The translations under genes were made by a program, and so were the position numbers. Positions 1 to 7,713 of a DNA stretch of 64,000 bases are shown here, in pieces. The DNA is from Lactobacillus amylolyticus DSM 11664. Its GTDB lineage: Bacteria; Bacillota; Bacilli; Lactobacillales; Lactobacillaceae. The stretch covers positions 1 to 64,000 of the forward strand of contig NZ_ADNY01000029.1 in the NCBI RefSeq assembly GCF_000178475.1. Direction: 5' to 3'. Each line of letters starts with the position of its first letter. Within the stretch, counting starts at the first letter, position 1. The notes under the pieces are model-generated. The model did no database searches. It saw nothing but the letters and a program-made list of their open reading frames with translations, and was not told where the DNA came from.

Positions 1-145
1 TTCCTCTTGGTCCTGCAAACAGAAACGCATGTGAAATTGTATTTCGTTTTATCGCATTTTTAAGAGTATCGGTAATCGCGGTTTGGCCAACTACACTATC
101 AAAAGTGCCTGGACGCCATTTCCGATAAAGTGCTTGATAAGCCAT
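1..145 (-). CDS. dnaX: DNA polymerase III subunit gamma/tau, N-terminal fragment (cut by window edge)
   Basis: Only the first 48 codons are in the window. The protein starts MAYQALYRKWRPGTFDSVVG and runs to FLFAGPRG, where the Walker A loop of the clamp-loader ATPase begins. This N-terminus is characteristic of DnaX, which loads the sliding clamp on DNA at the replication fork. The ATG is preceded by a purine-rich AGGGAAAGAGA ribosome-binding site. It follows the SRP RNA gene and tadA, the usual Firmicutes order tadA-ffs-dnaX. The SRP RNA terminator separates it from the upstream genes, so its own promoter must lie in the short gap or read-through must occur. Confidence 0.95.
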   Translation of the reverse strand, partial: MAYQALYRKWRPGTFDSVVGQTAITDTLKNAIKRNTISHAFLFAGPRG

Positions 146-162
146 GAATTCTCTTTCCCTAG

Positions 163-200
163 TAAAAAACTCTTAACTCTTTAAAAGAGTTAAGAGTTTG
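163..200 (-). terminator. Intrinsic terminator of the SRP RNA gene
   Basis: An A/T-rich inverted repeat (stem AACTCTTAACTCTT with its complement, 2-3 nt loop) is followed on the minus strand by a run of T. It lies directly after the SRP RNA and before dnaX. Confidence 0.85.
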
Positions 201-204
201 TAAT

Positions 205-289
205 TGTCTAATAAAAGGCACATGCCTGAACAACCTTAGTGCTGCTACCCTCCGGTCCTGACACAATTCAGAGGTCAGACATTGCCCAA
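205..289 (-). ncRNA. ffs: Signal recognition particle RNA (small bacterial 4.5S type)
   Basis: The minus strand carries the SRP RNA apical core, GTCAGGACCGGAGGGTAGCAG followed by CACTAAGG. This matches the conserved GTCAGGTCCGGAAGGAAGCAG loop bound by Ffh, with an A for T and a G/T variation in the asymmetric loop. The flanks can pair (GGGCAATGTCTGA with TCAGGCATGTGCC). The RNA is short and without an Alu domain, as in lactobacilli and unlike Bacillus scRNA. It guides nascent membrane proteins to FtsY and SecYEG. Ends are inferred from the upstream -10 box and the downstream terminator and may be off by about 10 nt. Confidence 0.88.
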
Positions 290-294
290 CAAAT

Positions 295-323
295 ATAATA
301 GCGTATTTCGCGTGAGATTTCTA
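295..323 (-). promoter_or_regulatory. Promoter of SRP RNA
   Basis: TAGAAA, 17 nt spacer, TATTAT on the minus strand, ending about 6 nt before the predicted 5' end of the RNA. The -35 is only a 4/6 match, so this is moderate evidence. Confidence 0.5.
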
Positions 324-330
324 CTATTAA

Positions 331-831
331 CTATTTTTCTTCTGAATTATTTTTGGCTTCCTTTTGCTTTTTGCGAATTGCCCGAAAAAAGTCTGTCAGC
401 ATCTGACTGCACTCATCTTGATATAGTCCCCGAATAACCTGAGGATGATGGTTAAATTTTTCTACGGTAAACAGGTCAACTACACTGCCGGCAGCTCCTG
501 CTTTTGGGTCCATCGCTCCAAAATAAACATCCTTGATTCTGGCGTTGATAATCGCACCGGCACACATGGGACAAGGTTCGAGTGTTACGAATAAGCTGCA
601 GTCGATCAATCGCCAAAAGCCAATATTTTTGCAAGCTTCACGAATGGCAATCATTTCTGCGTGCTGCGTTGCATCTTGATCAAGCTCACGCCGATTGTAT
701 CCTTTACCAACCACTTGTCCATCAGGTGCAACCACAATTGCTCCGATTGGCACCTCATCTTGTCTCTCAGCTTTTTTAGCTTCAATAATGGCTAACTGCA
801 TATACTTCTTTTTTTCGTCATTAGAAAGCAA
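331..831 (-). CDS. tadA: tRNA-specific adenosine deaminase
   Basis: This 166-residue protein is TadA, which deaminates A34 to inosine in tRNA-Arg(ACG) so that one tRNA can read three Arg codons. The zinc deaminase motifs are visible: HAEMIAI (zinc His and proton-shuttling Glu, near residue 57) and PCPMCAG (two zinc cysteines, near residue 88). Length is normal for the family. The start is TTG, chosen because a GGGGGAG ribosome-binding site lies 5 nt upstream and the N-terminus then aligns with the family. The acidic/basic C-terminal tail KKQKEAKNNSEEK is variable. It lies upstream of ffs and dnaX, the conserved order. Confidence 0.96.
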   Translation of the reverse strand: MLSNDEKKKYMQLAIIEAKKAERQDEVPIGAIVVAPDGQVVGKGYNRRELDQDATQHAEMIAIREACKNIGFWRLIDCSLFVTLEPCPMCAGAIINARIKDVYFGAMDPKAGAAGSVVDLFTVEKFNHHPQVIRGLYQDECSQMLTDFFRAIRKKQKEAKNNSEEK

Positions 832-870
832 TAATTCTCCCCCTCAGAAGATTGATTATTACTCATCATA

Positions 871-908
871 ACAAAAAAACAATCGCTTGGTTAACGATTG
901 TTTTTCAT
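871..908 (-). terminator. Intrinsic terminator after the small membrane protein gene
   Basis: Inverted repeat AACAATCG / CGATTGTT with a 9 nt loop, flanked by A-runs and T-runs, so it could work in both directions. On the minus strand it ends the 915-1097 transcript before tadA. Confidence 0.75.
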
Positions 909-914
909 TTTAAC

Positions 915-1097
915 TTATAAAGTACTAATGTTGCGATTTCTAAAGTAATGGTAGAAAAAGATTCCTTCTACAATCATGTAGAGAGCAGTTAAACCTGCTG
1001 GAGTAGCTGTTTCGTTATCGCCTAAAATCCAACCAAACATAAAAATACCACCAATAATGAATAAAACTGCGACTAAATACTTAATAAACTTTTGCAT
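915..1097 (-). CDS. Small two-helix membrane protein, function unknown
   Basis: A 60-residue protein, MQKFIKYLVAVLF to NRNISTL. Two hydrophobic stretches (about residues 5-24 and 35-53) predict two membrane helices with a short polar loop containing GDNETATP. I do not recognise the family; such small proteins are common in lactobacilli. The ATG at 1097 is chosen over longer in-frame starts because an AAGGGTGA ribosome-binding site lies 6 nt upstream, and the longer version would add an unlikely extra hydrophobic segment. It sits between the methyltransferase gene and tadA with its own downstream terminator. Confidence 0.65.
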   Translation of the reverse strand: MQKFIKYLVAVLFIIGGIFMFGWILGDNETATPAGLTALYMIVEGIFFYHYFRNRNISTL

Positions 1098-1237
1098 AAC
1101 AATCACCCTTATAACTTTATTTCTTGTTTCCGCTACCATTATAAAAAGCAAAAATATGAAAGCAAAGCATTTTTGCAAAGTCCAATACTACTCTAATGAG
1201 GGTTTCAGCGCTTTTTATTTAATTCATTATTTAATTA

Positions 1238-1855
1238 TTATTTTTGTGCTTTTAAGATGTAATAACCCTTATCTCTTTGCAAAATTTCGCAGTTGCCAAA
1301 AGTAGCTTTTAATAATTTGCGTGCGCTTGGTTCGCCCTGCTTTTTTTGAATTACCACAAGTAAAATGCCGTCTTTTACTAAATGATCAGCTGCACCCGCT
1401 AAAATTGCAGAAACGACTTTTTTACCGGCACGGATCGGTGGATTAGTGATAATTAAGCCAAATTTTTTGCTTTTATCCACCTGTGCATAAACATCTGAAG
1501 AATAGATTTCCACATTATCGATGTGATTAAGCTGAGCATTTCTTTTAGCCAATTTAAGACCACGCTCATTAACGTCGACCATTTCTACGGTCTGGTTTGG
1601 CCAAAACTTTGCCGCAAATAAGCCTAGTGGACCATAGCCTGTCCCGACATCAAGAATTCCGGCATCCGGAAAAGTCACATTGTGCATAGCCTTGATGAGT
1701 ACGCCTGAGCCATAGTCAACCCGCATTTTTGAAAAAACGCCTGCATCAGTATTGAATTTTAAATCCACATCCGCCACGTGGTAATCCACAACATGTTCAT
1801 CATGGGCAGCATCAGGATTTACGGCAAAATACATTTGATTCTTTTCTGCACTCAT
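1238..1855 (-). CDS. Class I SAM-dependent methyltransferase, RsmC/YbxB-like
   Basis: A 205-residue methyltransferase of the RsmC-like family, which methylates guanine N2 in rRNA. The SAM-binding motif I ILDVGTGYGPLGLFAA (around residue 68), motif II VEMVDVNERGLKLAKRNA and the catalytic NPPIRAGKKV loop (NPP[F/I] is typical of base-amino methyltransferases) are all present. In Bacillus the homologue ybxB also follows rplL, and here it lies downstream of rplJL with a channel gene in between. Its ATG overlaps the stop codon of that channel gene (ATGA), implying translational coupling. The exact rRNA target cannot be read from sequence. Confidence 0.85.
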   Translation of the reverse strand: MSAEKNQMYFAVNPDAAHDEHVVDYHVADVDLKFNTDAGVFSKMRVDYGSGVLIKAMHNVTFPDAGILDVGTGYGPLGLFAAKFWPNQTVEMVDVNERGLKLAKRNAQLNHIDNVEIYSSDVYAQVDKSKKFGLIITNPPIRAGKKVVSAILAGAADHLVKDGILLVVIQKKQGEPSARKLLKATFGNCEILQRDKGYYILKAQK

Positions 1856-2304
1856 TTTCTATCTCCTTTATTTTTAAGCCAGTCCTTAAAATGATGCCAT
1901 TCACTGCTGTTTTGTTGTTCTTTAATAGCCTGAATTTGTTCCTTCAAGTCTTCGTTTTGTTGAGCTAAATTATCATTCTTTTTTTCAAGTTGATTTAATT
2001 TTTTAAGGATTAATTTTAAACTTTTTTGTGTTTCGCTCTGCGTTGTGACTGAATTTTTTCTCATAAAATATGTCGTCAGAGAACTGGAAACCATTTCCAT
2101 CATGCCAACGCCAATGATAATCATGACTAAAACAACGAATTGTCCGATCATTGTATGCGGTACAAGTGTATGCGTTGAAATATCGCCATAACCTACTGTG
2201 CTGGCAGTTGTTATTGCCCACCAAAAAGCTCGATTAAGAGGAACATGTTCAATAATTGAAAAAGCAATACTGAAATAAAGCATGTACAGGATGCCATTGT
2301 CCAT
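1852..2304 (-). CDS. Potassium channel pore-domain protein, apparently N-terminally truncated
   Basis: A 150-residue protein with the K+ selectivity filter TVGYGD (residues 36-41) after a pore helix, then a membrane helix (QFVVLVMIIIGVGMMEMV) and a long charged coiled coil (about residues 85-130, heptad-like KLNQLEKKNDNLAQQNEDLKEQ). Only about 16 hydrophobic residues precede the pore helix, so the outer helix is short and a voltage sensor (S1-S4) is absent; relatives are usually near 250 residues. An in-frame TAA lies immediately before the ATG and no ribosome-binding site is visible, so no longer start exists. It is probably the 3' remnant of a six-helix channel, though a two-helix channel is possible. 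Confidence 0.7.
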   Translation of the reverse strand: MDNGILYMLYFSIAFSIIEHVPLNRAFWWAITTASTVGYGDISTHTLVPHTMIGQFVVLVMIIIGVGMMEMVSSSLTTYFMRKNSVTTQSETQKSLKLILKKLNQLEKKNDNLAQQNEDLKEQIQAIKEQQNSSEWHHFKDWLKNKGDRK

Positions 2305-2358
2305 TTATAAGTTTTAGTTTGAGTATAGGTATTATCTTTAAACACACTTTTATTTTAA

Positions 2359-2402
2359 AGAAAAGAATGGACTCTGCAAAGAGCAGAGTCCATTCTTTTT
2401 AT
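2359..2402 (-). terminator. Intrinsic terminator of the rplJL operon
   Basis: A strong hairpin with a 17-bp stem (AAAAGAATGGACTCTGC and its complement), 5 nt loop, followed by T residues on the minus strand, 22 nt after the rplL stop. Confidence 0.93.
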
Positions 2403-2423
2403 AATTTTGCCTAACGGCATCAA

Positions 2424-2786
2424 TTATTTAAGGGTTACAGTTGCGCCAACGCCTTCAAGTTGTTCCTTGATCTTGTTAGCTTCATCTTCTGAAGCGCCTT
2501 TCTTAACGATAACTGGAGCACCGTCAACCATCTTCTTGGCATCAAGCAAGCCCTTGCCAGTGATGTCACGAAGTTCCTTGATAACCTTAACCTTTTCTTG
2601 ACCTGCTTCAGTCAATTCAACGTCAAAGCTTGACTTAGATTCAGTAGCACCTGCAGCACCTGCAGCTGCAACTGGTGCAGCAGCTGAAACGTCAAATTCA
2701 TCTTCAATAGCCTTTACAAGGTCGTTCAATTCAAGAATTGAAGCGCCCTTTAAATCTTCAATAATCTTATCCTTATCTAAAGCCAT
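2424..2786 (-). CDS. rplL: Ribosomal protein bL12 (L7/L12)
   Basis: A 120-residue stalk protein that recruits and stimulates translational GTPases on the 50S subunit. The N-terminal dimerisation helix ([15 protein letters not shown]), Ala/Gly-rich hinge ([14 protein letters not shown]) and C-terminal domain with [22 protein letters not shown] are all in place. The ATG has an AAGGAGG-like ribosome-binding site (CGGAGGATAC). It follows rplJ in one operon and ends before a strong terminator. Confidence 0.98.
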   Translation of the reverse strand: MALDKDKIIEDLKGASILELNDLVKAIEDEFDVSAAAPVAAAGAAGATESKSSFDVELTEAGQEKVKVIKELRDITGKGLLDAKKMVDGAPVIVKKGASEDEANKIKEQLEGVGATVTLK

Positions 2787-2836
2787 TATAAGTATCCTCC
2801 GAAATTTTAGAATTTAGATATTATTTACAATAATAA

Positions 2837-3355
2837 TTATTCTGCTGAACCTTCGTCTTCAGACTTAGAATCAGCAACAGCCTTAACAACATATGCAACC
2901 TTGCGAATAGGATCTTGTAAGCAAGAAACAAGCATTGAAAGCAAACCTTCGCGGCCTGGAATAGCAGCGAGTTCTTTGATTTCGTCTTTTGAAGTTAACT
3001 TTCCTTCAAGCATACCACCCTTGATTTCAATAACGTCGAAATCATCTTCGTACTTAGAAACGATACGAGCTGGTTCAGTAACATCATCAGCGTTATCAGT
3101 GTAGATAACAGCAGTAGGGCCAACGAAAGTATCGTCAAGGCCTTCGATGCCAGCCTTAGCAACAGCACGCTTCAAGTAAGTGTTCTTGATAACTCTCATC
3201 TTAACGTCGTTATCACGAAGTTCCTTACGCATGTTGGTTACTTCTTCAACAGTCAAACCTAAGTAGTTGATAACCAAGATAGCCTTAGCATCCTTAAGTT
3301 CATCGGCAAAAGCATTAACAAGCTTTTCTTTTTCTGCAATAGCAGCTTTACTCAA
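2837..3355 (-). CDS. rplJ: Ribosomal protein uL10
   Basis: A 172-residue L10, the base of the L12 stalk, bound to 23S rRNA. The N-terminal RNA-binding region (LVINYLGLTVEEVTNMRKELRDNDVKMRVIKNTYLKRAV) is typical, and the C-terminal helix binds L12 dimers. Translation starts at TTG, with GGAGGTGA 7 nt upstream. It is the first gene of rplJL. The leader (3356-3505) carries the L10-binding fold, so the operon is expected to be autoregulated by the L10-L12 complex. Confidence 0.97.
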   Translation of the reverse strand: MSKAAIAEKEKLVNAFADELKDAKAILVINYLGLTVEEVTNMRKELRDNDVKMRVIKNTYLKRAVAKAGIEGLDDTFVGPTAVIYTDNADDVTEPARIVSKYEDDFDVIEIKGGMLEGKLTSKDEIKELAAIPGREGLLSMLVSCLQDPIRKVAYVVKAVADSKSEDEGSAE

Positions 3356-3505
3356 TTGATTTCACCTCCATGATGACATTAATAAATTCTATAAGGCCTA
3401 AAAAACTCCATGCCGAAAGACATGGAGCATTAAAATCTTCATTATCTTCTGGCCTCGGCGGGATTTTGAGGCGTCATGCCACCCGAGTCTTAGGTAGAAT
3501 TTACT
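3356..3505 (-). promoter_or_regulatory. L10 leader RNA (autoregulatory leader of rplJL)
   Basis: The transcribed leader between the promoter and rplJ contains the CTCGGGTGGCATGACGCC and CCCGCCGAGGCCAGAAG elements typical of the L10-binding leader in Firmicutes, followed by a terminator-like hairpin (see 3399-3428). Binding of L10-L12 to the leader is expected to reduce rplJL expression when the proteins are in excess. The assignment rests on position plus recognisable sequence blocks, not on a covariance search. Confidence 0.8.
3399..3428 (-). terminator. Attenuator hairpin within the L10 leader
   Basis: On the minus strand CTCCATG-TCTTTCGG-CATGGAG is followed by six T. It has the form of an intrinsic terminator but lies inside the leader, 44 nt before the rplJ start, so it probably serves premature termination under L10 control. 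Confidence 0.75.
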
Positions 3506-3511
3506 TTAAAT

Positions 3512-3540
3512 AGTATAACAGCCTATTTTGCTTCTGGCAA
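3512..3540 (-). promoter_or_regulatory. Promoter of rplJL
   Basis: TTGCCA, exact 17 nt spacer, TATACT on the minus strand, just after phoU and immediately before the L10 leader. Near-consensus for the housekeeping sigma factor. Confidence 0.85.
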
Positions 3541-3557
3541 GGAAATATTTTAAAATT

Positions 3558-4235
3558 CTAGATTGTTTTCTCTTCGGTGGCATTAGTTAATTCATTTAAT
3601 TCACCAGTGGTCTTGTAAACAACCCACATTGCCAAATTAACAATATGATCACCAATTCTTTCAAGCAATCTTGTTACGACAAAATAGCTTGAAGAAGCAA
3701 CTGCTGCCGAAGGATCGTTTTCAATTCCGTCAACAATCAGTTTTCTAGCCTTAACATAATCCTCGTCAATAGCTGCATCTCTTGATGCAACATCTTTGGC
3801 CATCTTTTCGTCATCCTGGACATATGCAGTTAAAACTTGAATCAACATGTGTCTGACATTATGAGTCATGTTTGAGATGATCTCCTCAACATCCGGAATT
3901 CGTGGATTGCCTTTTACTCTGATTGTTTCAAGAGCAATACTCATCGCATTTTCCCCGATTCTTTCCAAATCAGTTGTTGCTTTCAAAATACTGATCACTA
4001 CTCTAAAATCGGTTGCAACAGGTTGCTGCAAAGCCATTAACTTTAATGCTTTCTTTTGAATATCCAAAGATTCATGTGGGATTTTTTCTTCATCATCGAC
4101 AATTGACTGTGCTCGCTTTTTATCGTGAGCGACGAATGCTCTAGTTGCATGATCAATTTCATCATTAACTAACACACCCATTTCCATAAATTGGGTATTT
4201 AATTTCTTTAATTCATCTAAAAATATTTCGTGCAT
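3558..4235 (-). CDS. phoU: Phosphate-specific transport accessory protein PhoU
   Basis: A 225-residue, all-helical cytoplasmic protein made of two PhoU repeats. Metal-binding E/D-rich signatures are seen in each half (TTDLERIGENAMSIA near residue 93 and VTRLLERIGDHIVNLA near residue 197, both with the family's ERIG[D/E] pattern). PhoU restrains Pst transport and links it to the PhoR sensor kinase. It is the last gene of pstS-C-A-B1-B2-phoU, 17 nt after pstB2. No phoPR genes are in the window, and no terminator is visible before the rplJ promoter. Confidence 0.96.
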   Translation of the reverse strand: MHEIFLDELKKLNTQFMEMGVLVNDEIDHATRAFVAHDKKRAQSIVDDEEKIPHESLDIQKKALKLMALQQPVATDFRVVISILKATTDLERIGENAMSIALETIRVKGNPRIPDVEEIISNMTHNVRHMLIQVLTAYVQDDEKMAKDVASRDAAIDEDYVKARKLIVDGIENDPSAAVASSSYFVVTRLLERIGDHIVNLAMWVVYKTTGELNELTNATEEKTI

Positions 4236-4252
4236 CTTATTTCTCCATTGGT

Positions 4253-5008
4253 TTAACCAAAACGACCGTTAAGGTAATCACTTGTAATTTGCTTTTTAGG
4301 TGCAATGAACATTTCTTCAGTTTTGCCTGCTTCAATTAAATTACCGTTCATCAAAAAGGCTGTTTGATCCGAAATTCTACCGGCTTGCTGCAAGTTATGC
4401 GTAACCATGATAAACGTATATTTACGCTTCAGGTCCATTAAAGTTTCTTCAACCTCAGAACTTGAAATTGGATCAAGAGCACTCGTAGGCTCATCAAGCA
4501 AAACTACTTTTGGCCGAATCGCCAACGCGCGTGCGATACAAATTCTCTGCTGTTGTCCGCCGGAAAAAGCTTGTGCATTGCGTTTTAAATTATCTTTAGT
4601 TTCTCTCCAAATTGCGGCCTGTTTAAGACTTTCTTCTACTCGCTGATCAATTAATTCTTTATCTTTAATACCGGCAATTCTCAAGCCATAAGCAATATTG
4701 TCATAAACTGAGAACGGAAACGGAGTTGGTTGTTGAAATACCATGCCAACTTCTTTACGCAATTCAACTAAATCCATTTTAGGGCTATAAATATCTTGTC
4801 CTTCAAACAGAATTTTTCCAGTAATGTTGATATTTTCAATATCATCATTCATTCGATTCAAGCAGCGCAAAAAAGTGGATTTCCCACACCCTGAAGGTCC
4901 AATCAAAGCGGTCAATTCATCTTCATGAAAGTTCAAACTGATGCCATGTAATGCTTCATAGCTGCCATAACTCAGTTTGACATCTTTTGCAGTAATAACG
5001 TCCTTCAT
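4253..5008 (-). CDS. pstB: Phosphate ABC transporter ATP-binding protein PstB (intact copy)
   Basis: A 251-residue ATPase that powers phosphate import through PstCA. Walker [11 protein letters not shown]-loop [19 protein letters not shown], signature FSGGQQQR, Walker [14 protein letters not shown] and the switch His in MVTHNLQQA are all intact. The ATG at 5008 ([12 protein letters not shown]) is chosen because AAAGGAAAG lies just upstream; an ATG six codons earlier would start inside that ribosome-binding site. It follows a second, frameshifted pstB copy, so this one probably supplies the transporter's ATPase. Confidence 0.95.
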   Translation of the reverse strand: MKDVITAKDVKLSYGSYEALHGISLNFHEDELTALIGPSGCGKSTFLRCLNRMNDDIENINITGKILFEGQDIYSPKMDLVELRKEVGMVFQQPTPFPFSVYDNIAYGLRIAGIKDKELIDQRVEESLKQAAIWRETKDNLKRNAQAFSGGQQQRICIARALAIRPKVVLLDEPTSALDPISSSEVEETLMDLKRKYTFIMVTHNLQQAGRISDQTAFLMNGNLIEAGKTEEMFIAPKKQITSDYLNGRFG

Positions 5009-5018
5009 TATCTTTCCT

Positions 5019-5809
5019 TTATCCAAAACTACCCTGAATGTAATCTTCTGTTAACTTGCCTTTAGGATTGGTAAAGATCTCATCTGTTGAATTATACTCA
5101 ATAACATGTCCTAAATGGAAGAAAGCAGTATATTCACTGATTCTTGAAGCCTGCTGCATATTGTGCGTAACCATGACCATCGTATAATTGGAACGCAGTT
5201 GTTTCAAAGTATCTTCCAATTTTGAAGTAGATACGGGATCTAACGCACTAGCTGGCTCATCAAGTAAAAAGGTTTGACTGCTAAAGCCCGAGCAATGCAA
5301 AGGCGTTGCTGCTGACCGCCGGAAAGGGCCAATGCGCTTTTATCAAGCTTATCTTTTACTTCATCCCAAAGAGCAGCAGCACGTAAACTTTCTTCAACAA
5401 TTTGATTCAATTTCTGTTTATCGTTTTGACCATTAGCCTTTAGGGCATAGGTAATATTTTCACGAATTGATTTTGGAAAAGGATTTGGTCGCTGAAAGAC
5501 CATGCCAATATTCTTCCGTAATTCATAAACATTGATATTCTTCTGATTTACGTCTAAGCCATGGAACATAATTTTGCCATCAACTCTAGCTACCTGATCA
5601 TTCATTCGATTTAAGCAACGTAAGAAAGTTGATTTCCCTGACCCAGAACCACCAATTAAAGCGGTAATCGTATTTTTCTTAAATTGTAAACTGGCATCAA
5701 ACTGTTTTTGAATCGTTCCCCCATAAAAAACACTTAAGTTTTCGGTATAAAGGGCACGATCTTTTTTATCAAAAGTTTTAATATAGCTTGGTTGATCGAT
5801 AATTTCCAT
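5019..5809 (-). pseudogene. pstB: Phosphate ABC transporter ATP-binding protein PstB, first copy, frameshifted
   Basis: A full PstB is encoded in two reading frames. Frame 1 (from ATG 5809, MEIIDQPSYIKTFDKKD) carries Walker A GGSGSGKST, the Q-loop and signature LSGGQQQR, and ends after ARALAVKP. Frame 2 resumes at [15 protein letters not shown] (Walker B) and runs to YIQGSFG. At about 5265-5275 the two codons that usually lie between KP and LLLDEP are missing together with one base, so a deletion of about 7 bp is the simplest explanation. A single-base sequencing error alone would not restore the usual length. The product would lack Walker B and the switch region and be inactive. Tandem pstB genes are common in lactic acid bacteria. 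Confidence 0.85.
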
Positions 5810-5818
5810 TCGCAACAC

Positions 5819-6712
5819 CTACTTTGCTTTAGCTGCTGTCAGCTTTTGGTACAGCTTATTACCTAAATAACGTGCACCTAAGTTGAACAAAATAACTACA
5901 ATCACTAATAAAGCTGAAGTTGCGGCTGAAACAACGGTTGCATCTGGAATAATACCTTCGGTATTTACTTTCCAAATATGAACCGCTAGGGTTTCGGCTG
6001 GACGCATAACATTTAAAAAACTGGTTGGACTAAATGGATTCCAGTTAGAGTAATTAACAGTTGATCCACTTTGTCCGGCTGTATAAATTAAGGCAGCTGC
6101 TTCACCAAAAATTCGGCCGGCACTCAAAATCAATCCAGTTAGTATTCCTGGCAATGCTGCTGGAAGAACAATGCCTCGAATCGTTTTCCAATTAGACAGA
6201 CCTAACGCAAGCCCCGCTTCACGCTGAGATTGTGGTACGCCATTTATTGCCTGCTCCATGTTGCTTGTCAAAATTGGCAAATTGAAGAAGGTTAAAGCTA
6301 GTGCACCAGAAATAATTGAGAAGCCTAAACCAAATTGAACGACAAATAGTAAATAGCCGAATAAGCCCACAACAATTGATGGCAATGAACTTAGAATTTC
6401 AATCGTTGTTCTAATCAAACTGGTAAACCAATTATCACTTGCATACTCAGATAAGTAGATTGCAGCTCCTAAAGCAATTGGAAAAGAAATGATTGTCGTC
6501 AAAATCAACAAATAAATTGAATTAAACAGCTGATCCCGAACGCCGCCCCCTGCTTGATAAGAAGAAGCCTCAGATGTCAAAAAGTGCCATGAAAGATGCG
6601 GAAGGCCGGTCCATAAAATGTTCCCAAGGATGCCTGCCAAAATCAAAACTACAATGGCTACCAACCAGTAAATAACCCAGGTAGCGATTTTATCAGTATT
6701 TTTCGCCTTCAT
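5819..6712 (-). CDS. pstA: Phosphate ABC transporter permease PstA
   Basis: A 297-residue inner-membrane permease with about six predicted helices. The coupling-loop EAA motif is seen as QREAGLALGLSNWKTIRGIVLPAALPGILTGLILSAGR. It forms the phosphate channel together with PstC. Its ATG overlaps the pstC stop codon by one base, and the pstB1 start follows 9 nt after its stop, so the genes are tightly coupled. Confidence 0.96.
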   Translation of the reverse strand: MKAKNTDKIATWVIYWLVAIVVLILAGILGNILWTGLPHLSWHFLTSEASSYQAGGGVRDQLFNSIYLLILTTIISFPIALGAAIYLSEYASDNWFTSLIRTTIEILSSLPSIVVGLFGYLLFVVQFGLGFSIISGALALTFFNLPILTSNMEQAINGVPQSQREAGLALGLSNWKTIRGIVLPAALPGILTGLILSAGRIFGEAAALIYTAGQSGSTVNYSNWNPFSPTSFLNVMRPAETLAVHIWKVNTEGIIPDATVVSAATSALLVIVVILFNLGARYLGNKLYQKLTAAKAK

Positions 6713-7707
6713 TATTTGCTGCCCTTTCTACCAACTAATCTAACCAAGAAATTAAACACTAATGACATAATAAGCAAAAGTAGAGCTAATGACCATAAAG
6801 CATTATTCGGCAAAGTTCCCATTACTGTATTGCCCATTTGACTAGTCAATTGACTTGTTAAAGTAGCTGAAGGACTAATCAAATTTGCTGGCATGAGAAC
6901 CGCATTACCAATAACCATTTGAACAGCTAATGCTTCGCCAAATGCTCTCGCCATTCCGAAAATTACCGCCGTTAAAATCCGCGGCGTAGCCACCTTTAAA
7001 GTTACTTTATGAATTGTCTGCCATTTTGTTGCTCCTAAGGCAAATGAAGCTTGACGAAATTGCTTAGGAACTGCTTTTAAGGCATCAACCGTTAAGGAGG
7101 CAATCGTTGGCAAAACCATTACAAATAAAACCAGGGTAGCCGCTAAAATACCAAACCCGGTTCCACCGAAGATTTTTCTAATCGTTGGCACGATAATGGT
7201 TAAACCCAAAAATCCGTAAACCACGGACGGAATCCCTACCAACAGTTCAATGACAGATTGCAAAAAGCTGGCACCCTTTTTGGATGTATATTCAGTCATA
7301 AAGAGTGCTGCTGCGATTGCAAATGGTGTCGCCACAATTGCAGCCAGCAAGGTAACGGCAAATGATGTGACAATCATTGCAGCAGCGCCGACGTGATTTT
7401 TACCTTCACTTGGATCCCAGTCAGTTGAAGTTAAAAAGTGAAATACATTGACATGATCACTAACAAAAGTAGATAATCCGTGGACACCAATAAAACCAAT
7501 TATAGAAATAACCAACACGATAATGAGGCCGATTGCTGCATAAGTTAAACCTTTGCCCCAATATTCTTGGTGCGTTTCTTTAGAAGGTTGCGTTAGCTTT
7601 TTGATATTGACATCGTTAGGACCAATTTGATTTATCTTAACGTGTGGTACTTGTTGTTCAGCGATTGCTTGATCAACAACTTGTTTTAATTCGTCTTTTT
7701 TCTTCAT
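6712..7707 (-). CDS. pstC: Phosphate ABC transporter permease PstC
   Basis: A 331-residue permease. About 50 polar N-terminal residues precede the first membrane helix; six helices follow with the EAA-type loop FRQASFALGATKWQTIHKVTLKVATPRILTAV and the conserved ARAFGEALAVQMVIG. It partners PstA in phosphate uptake. It starts 6 nt after pstS, and its stop overlaps pstA. Confidence 0.96.
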   Translation of the reverse strand: MKKKDELKQVVDQAIAEQQVPHVKINQIGPNDVNIKKLTQPSKETHQEYWGKGLTYAAIGLIIVLVISIIGFIGVHGLSTFVSDHVNVFHFLTSTDWDPSEGKNHVGAAAMIVTSFAVTLLAAIVATPFAIAAALFMTEYTSKKGASFLQSVIELLVGIPSVVYGFLGLTIIVPTIRKIFGGTGFGILAATLVLFVMVLPTIASLTVDALKAVPKQFRQASFALGATKWQTIHKVTLKVATPRILTAVIFGMARAFGEALAVQMVIGNAVLMPANLISPSATLTSQLTSQMGNTVMGTLPNNALWSLALLLLIMSLVFNFLVRLVGRKGSK

Positions 7708-7713
7708 TTTCCT

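Noticed and set aside
915..1178. 87-residue version of the small membrane protein starting at 1178
   Set aside because: No ribosome-binding site at that ATG, whereas AAGGGTGA precedes the ATG at 1097.
1057..1305. Open frames on the strand opposite to the ribosomal and polymerase genes
   Set aside because: They are shadows of real genes: no ribosome-binding sites, no recognisable motifs, and codon use that mirrors the opposite frame.
5265..5280. Programmed frameshift in the first pstB copy
   Set aside because: No slippery heptamer or downstream stimulatory structure is obvious, and residues conserved in the family are missing, which points to a deletion.
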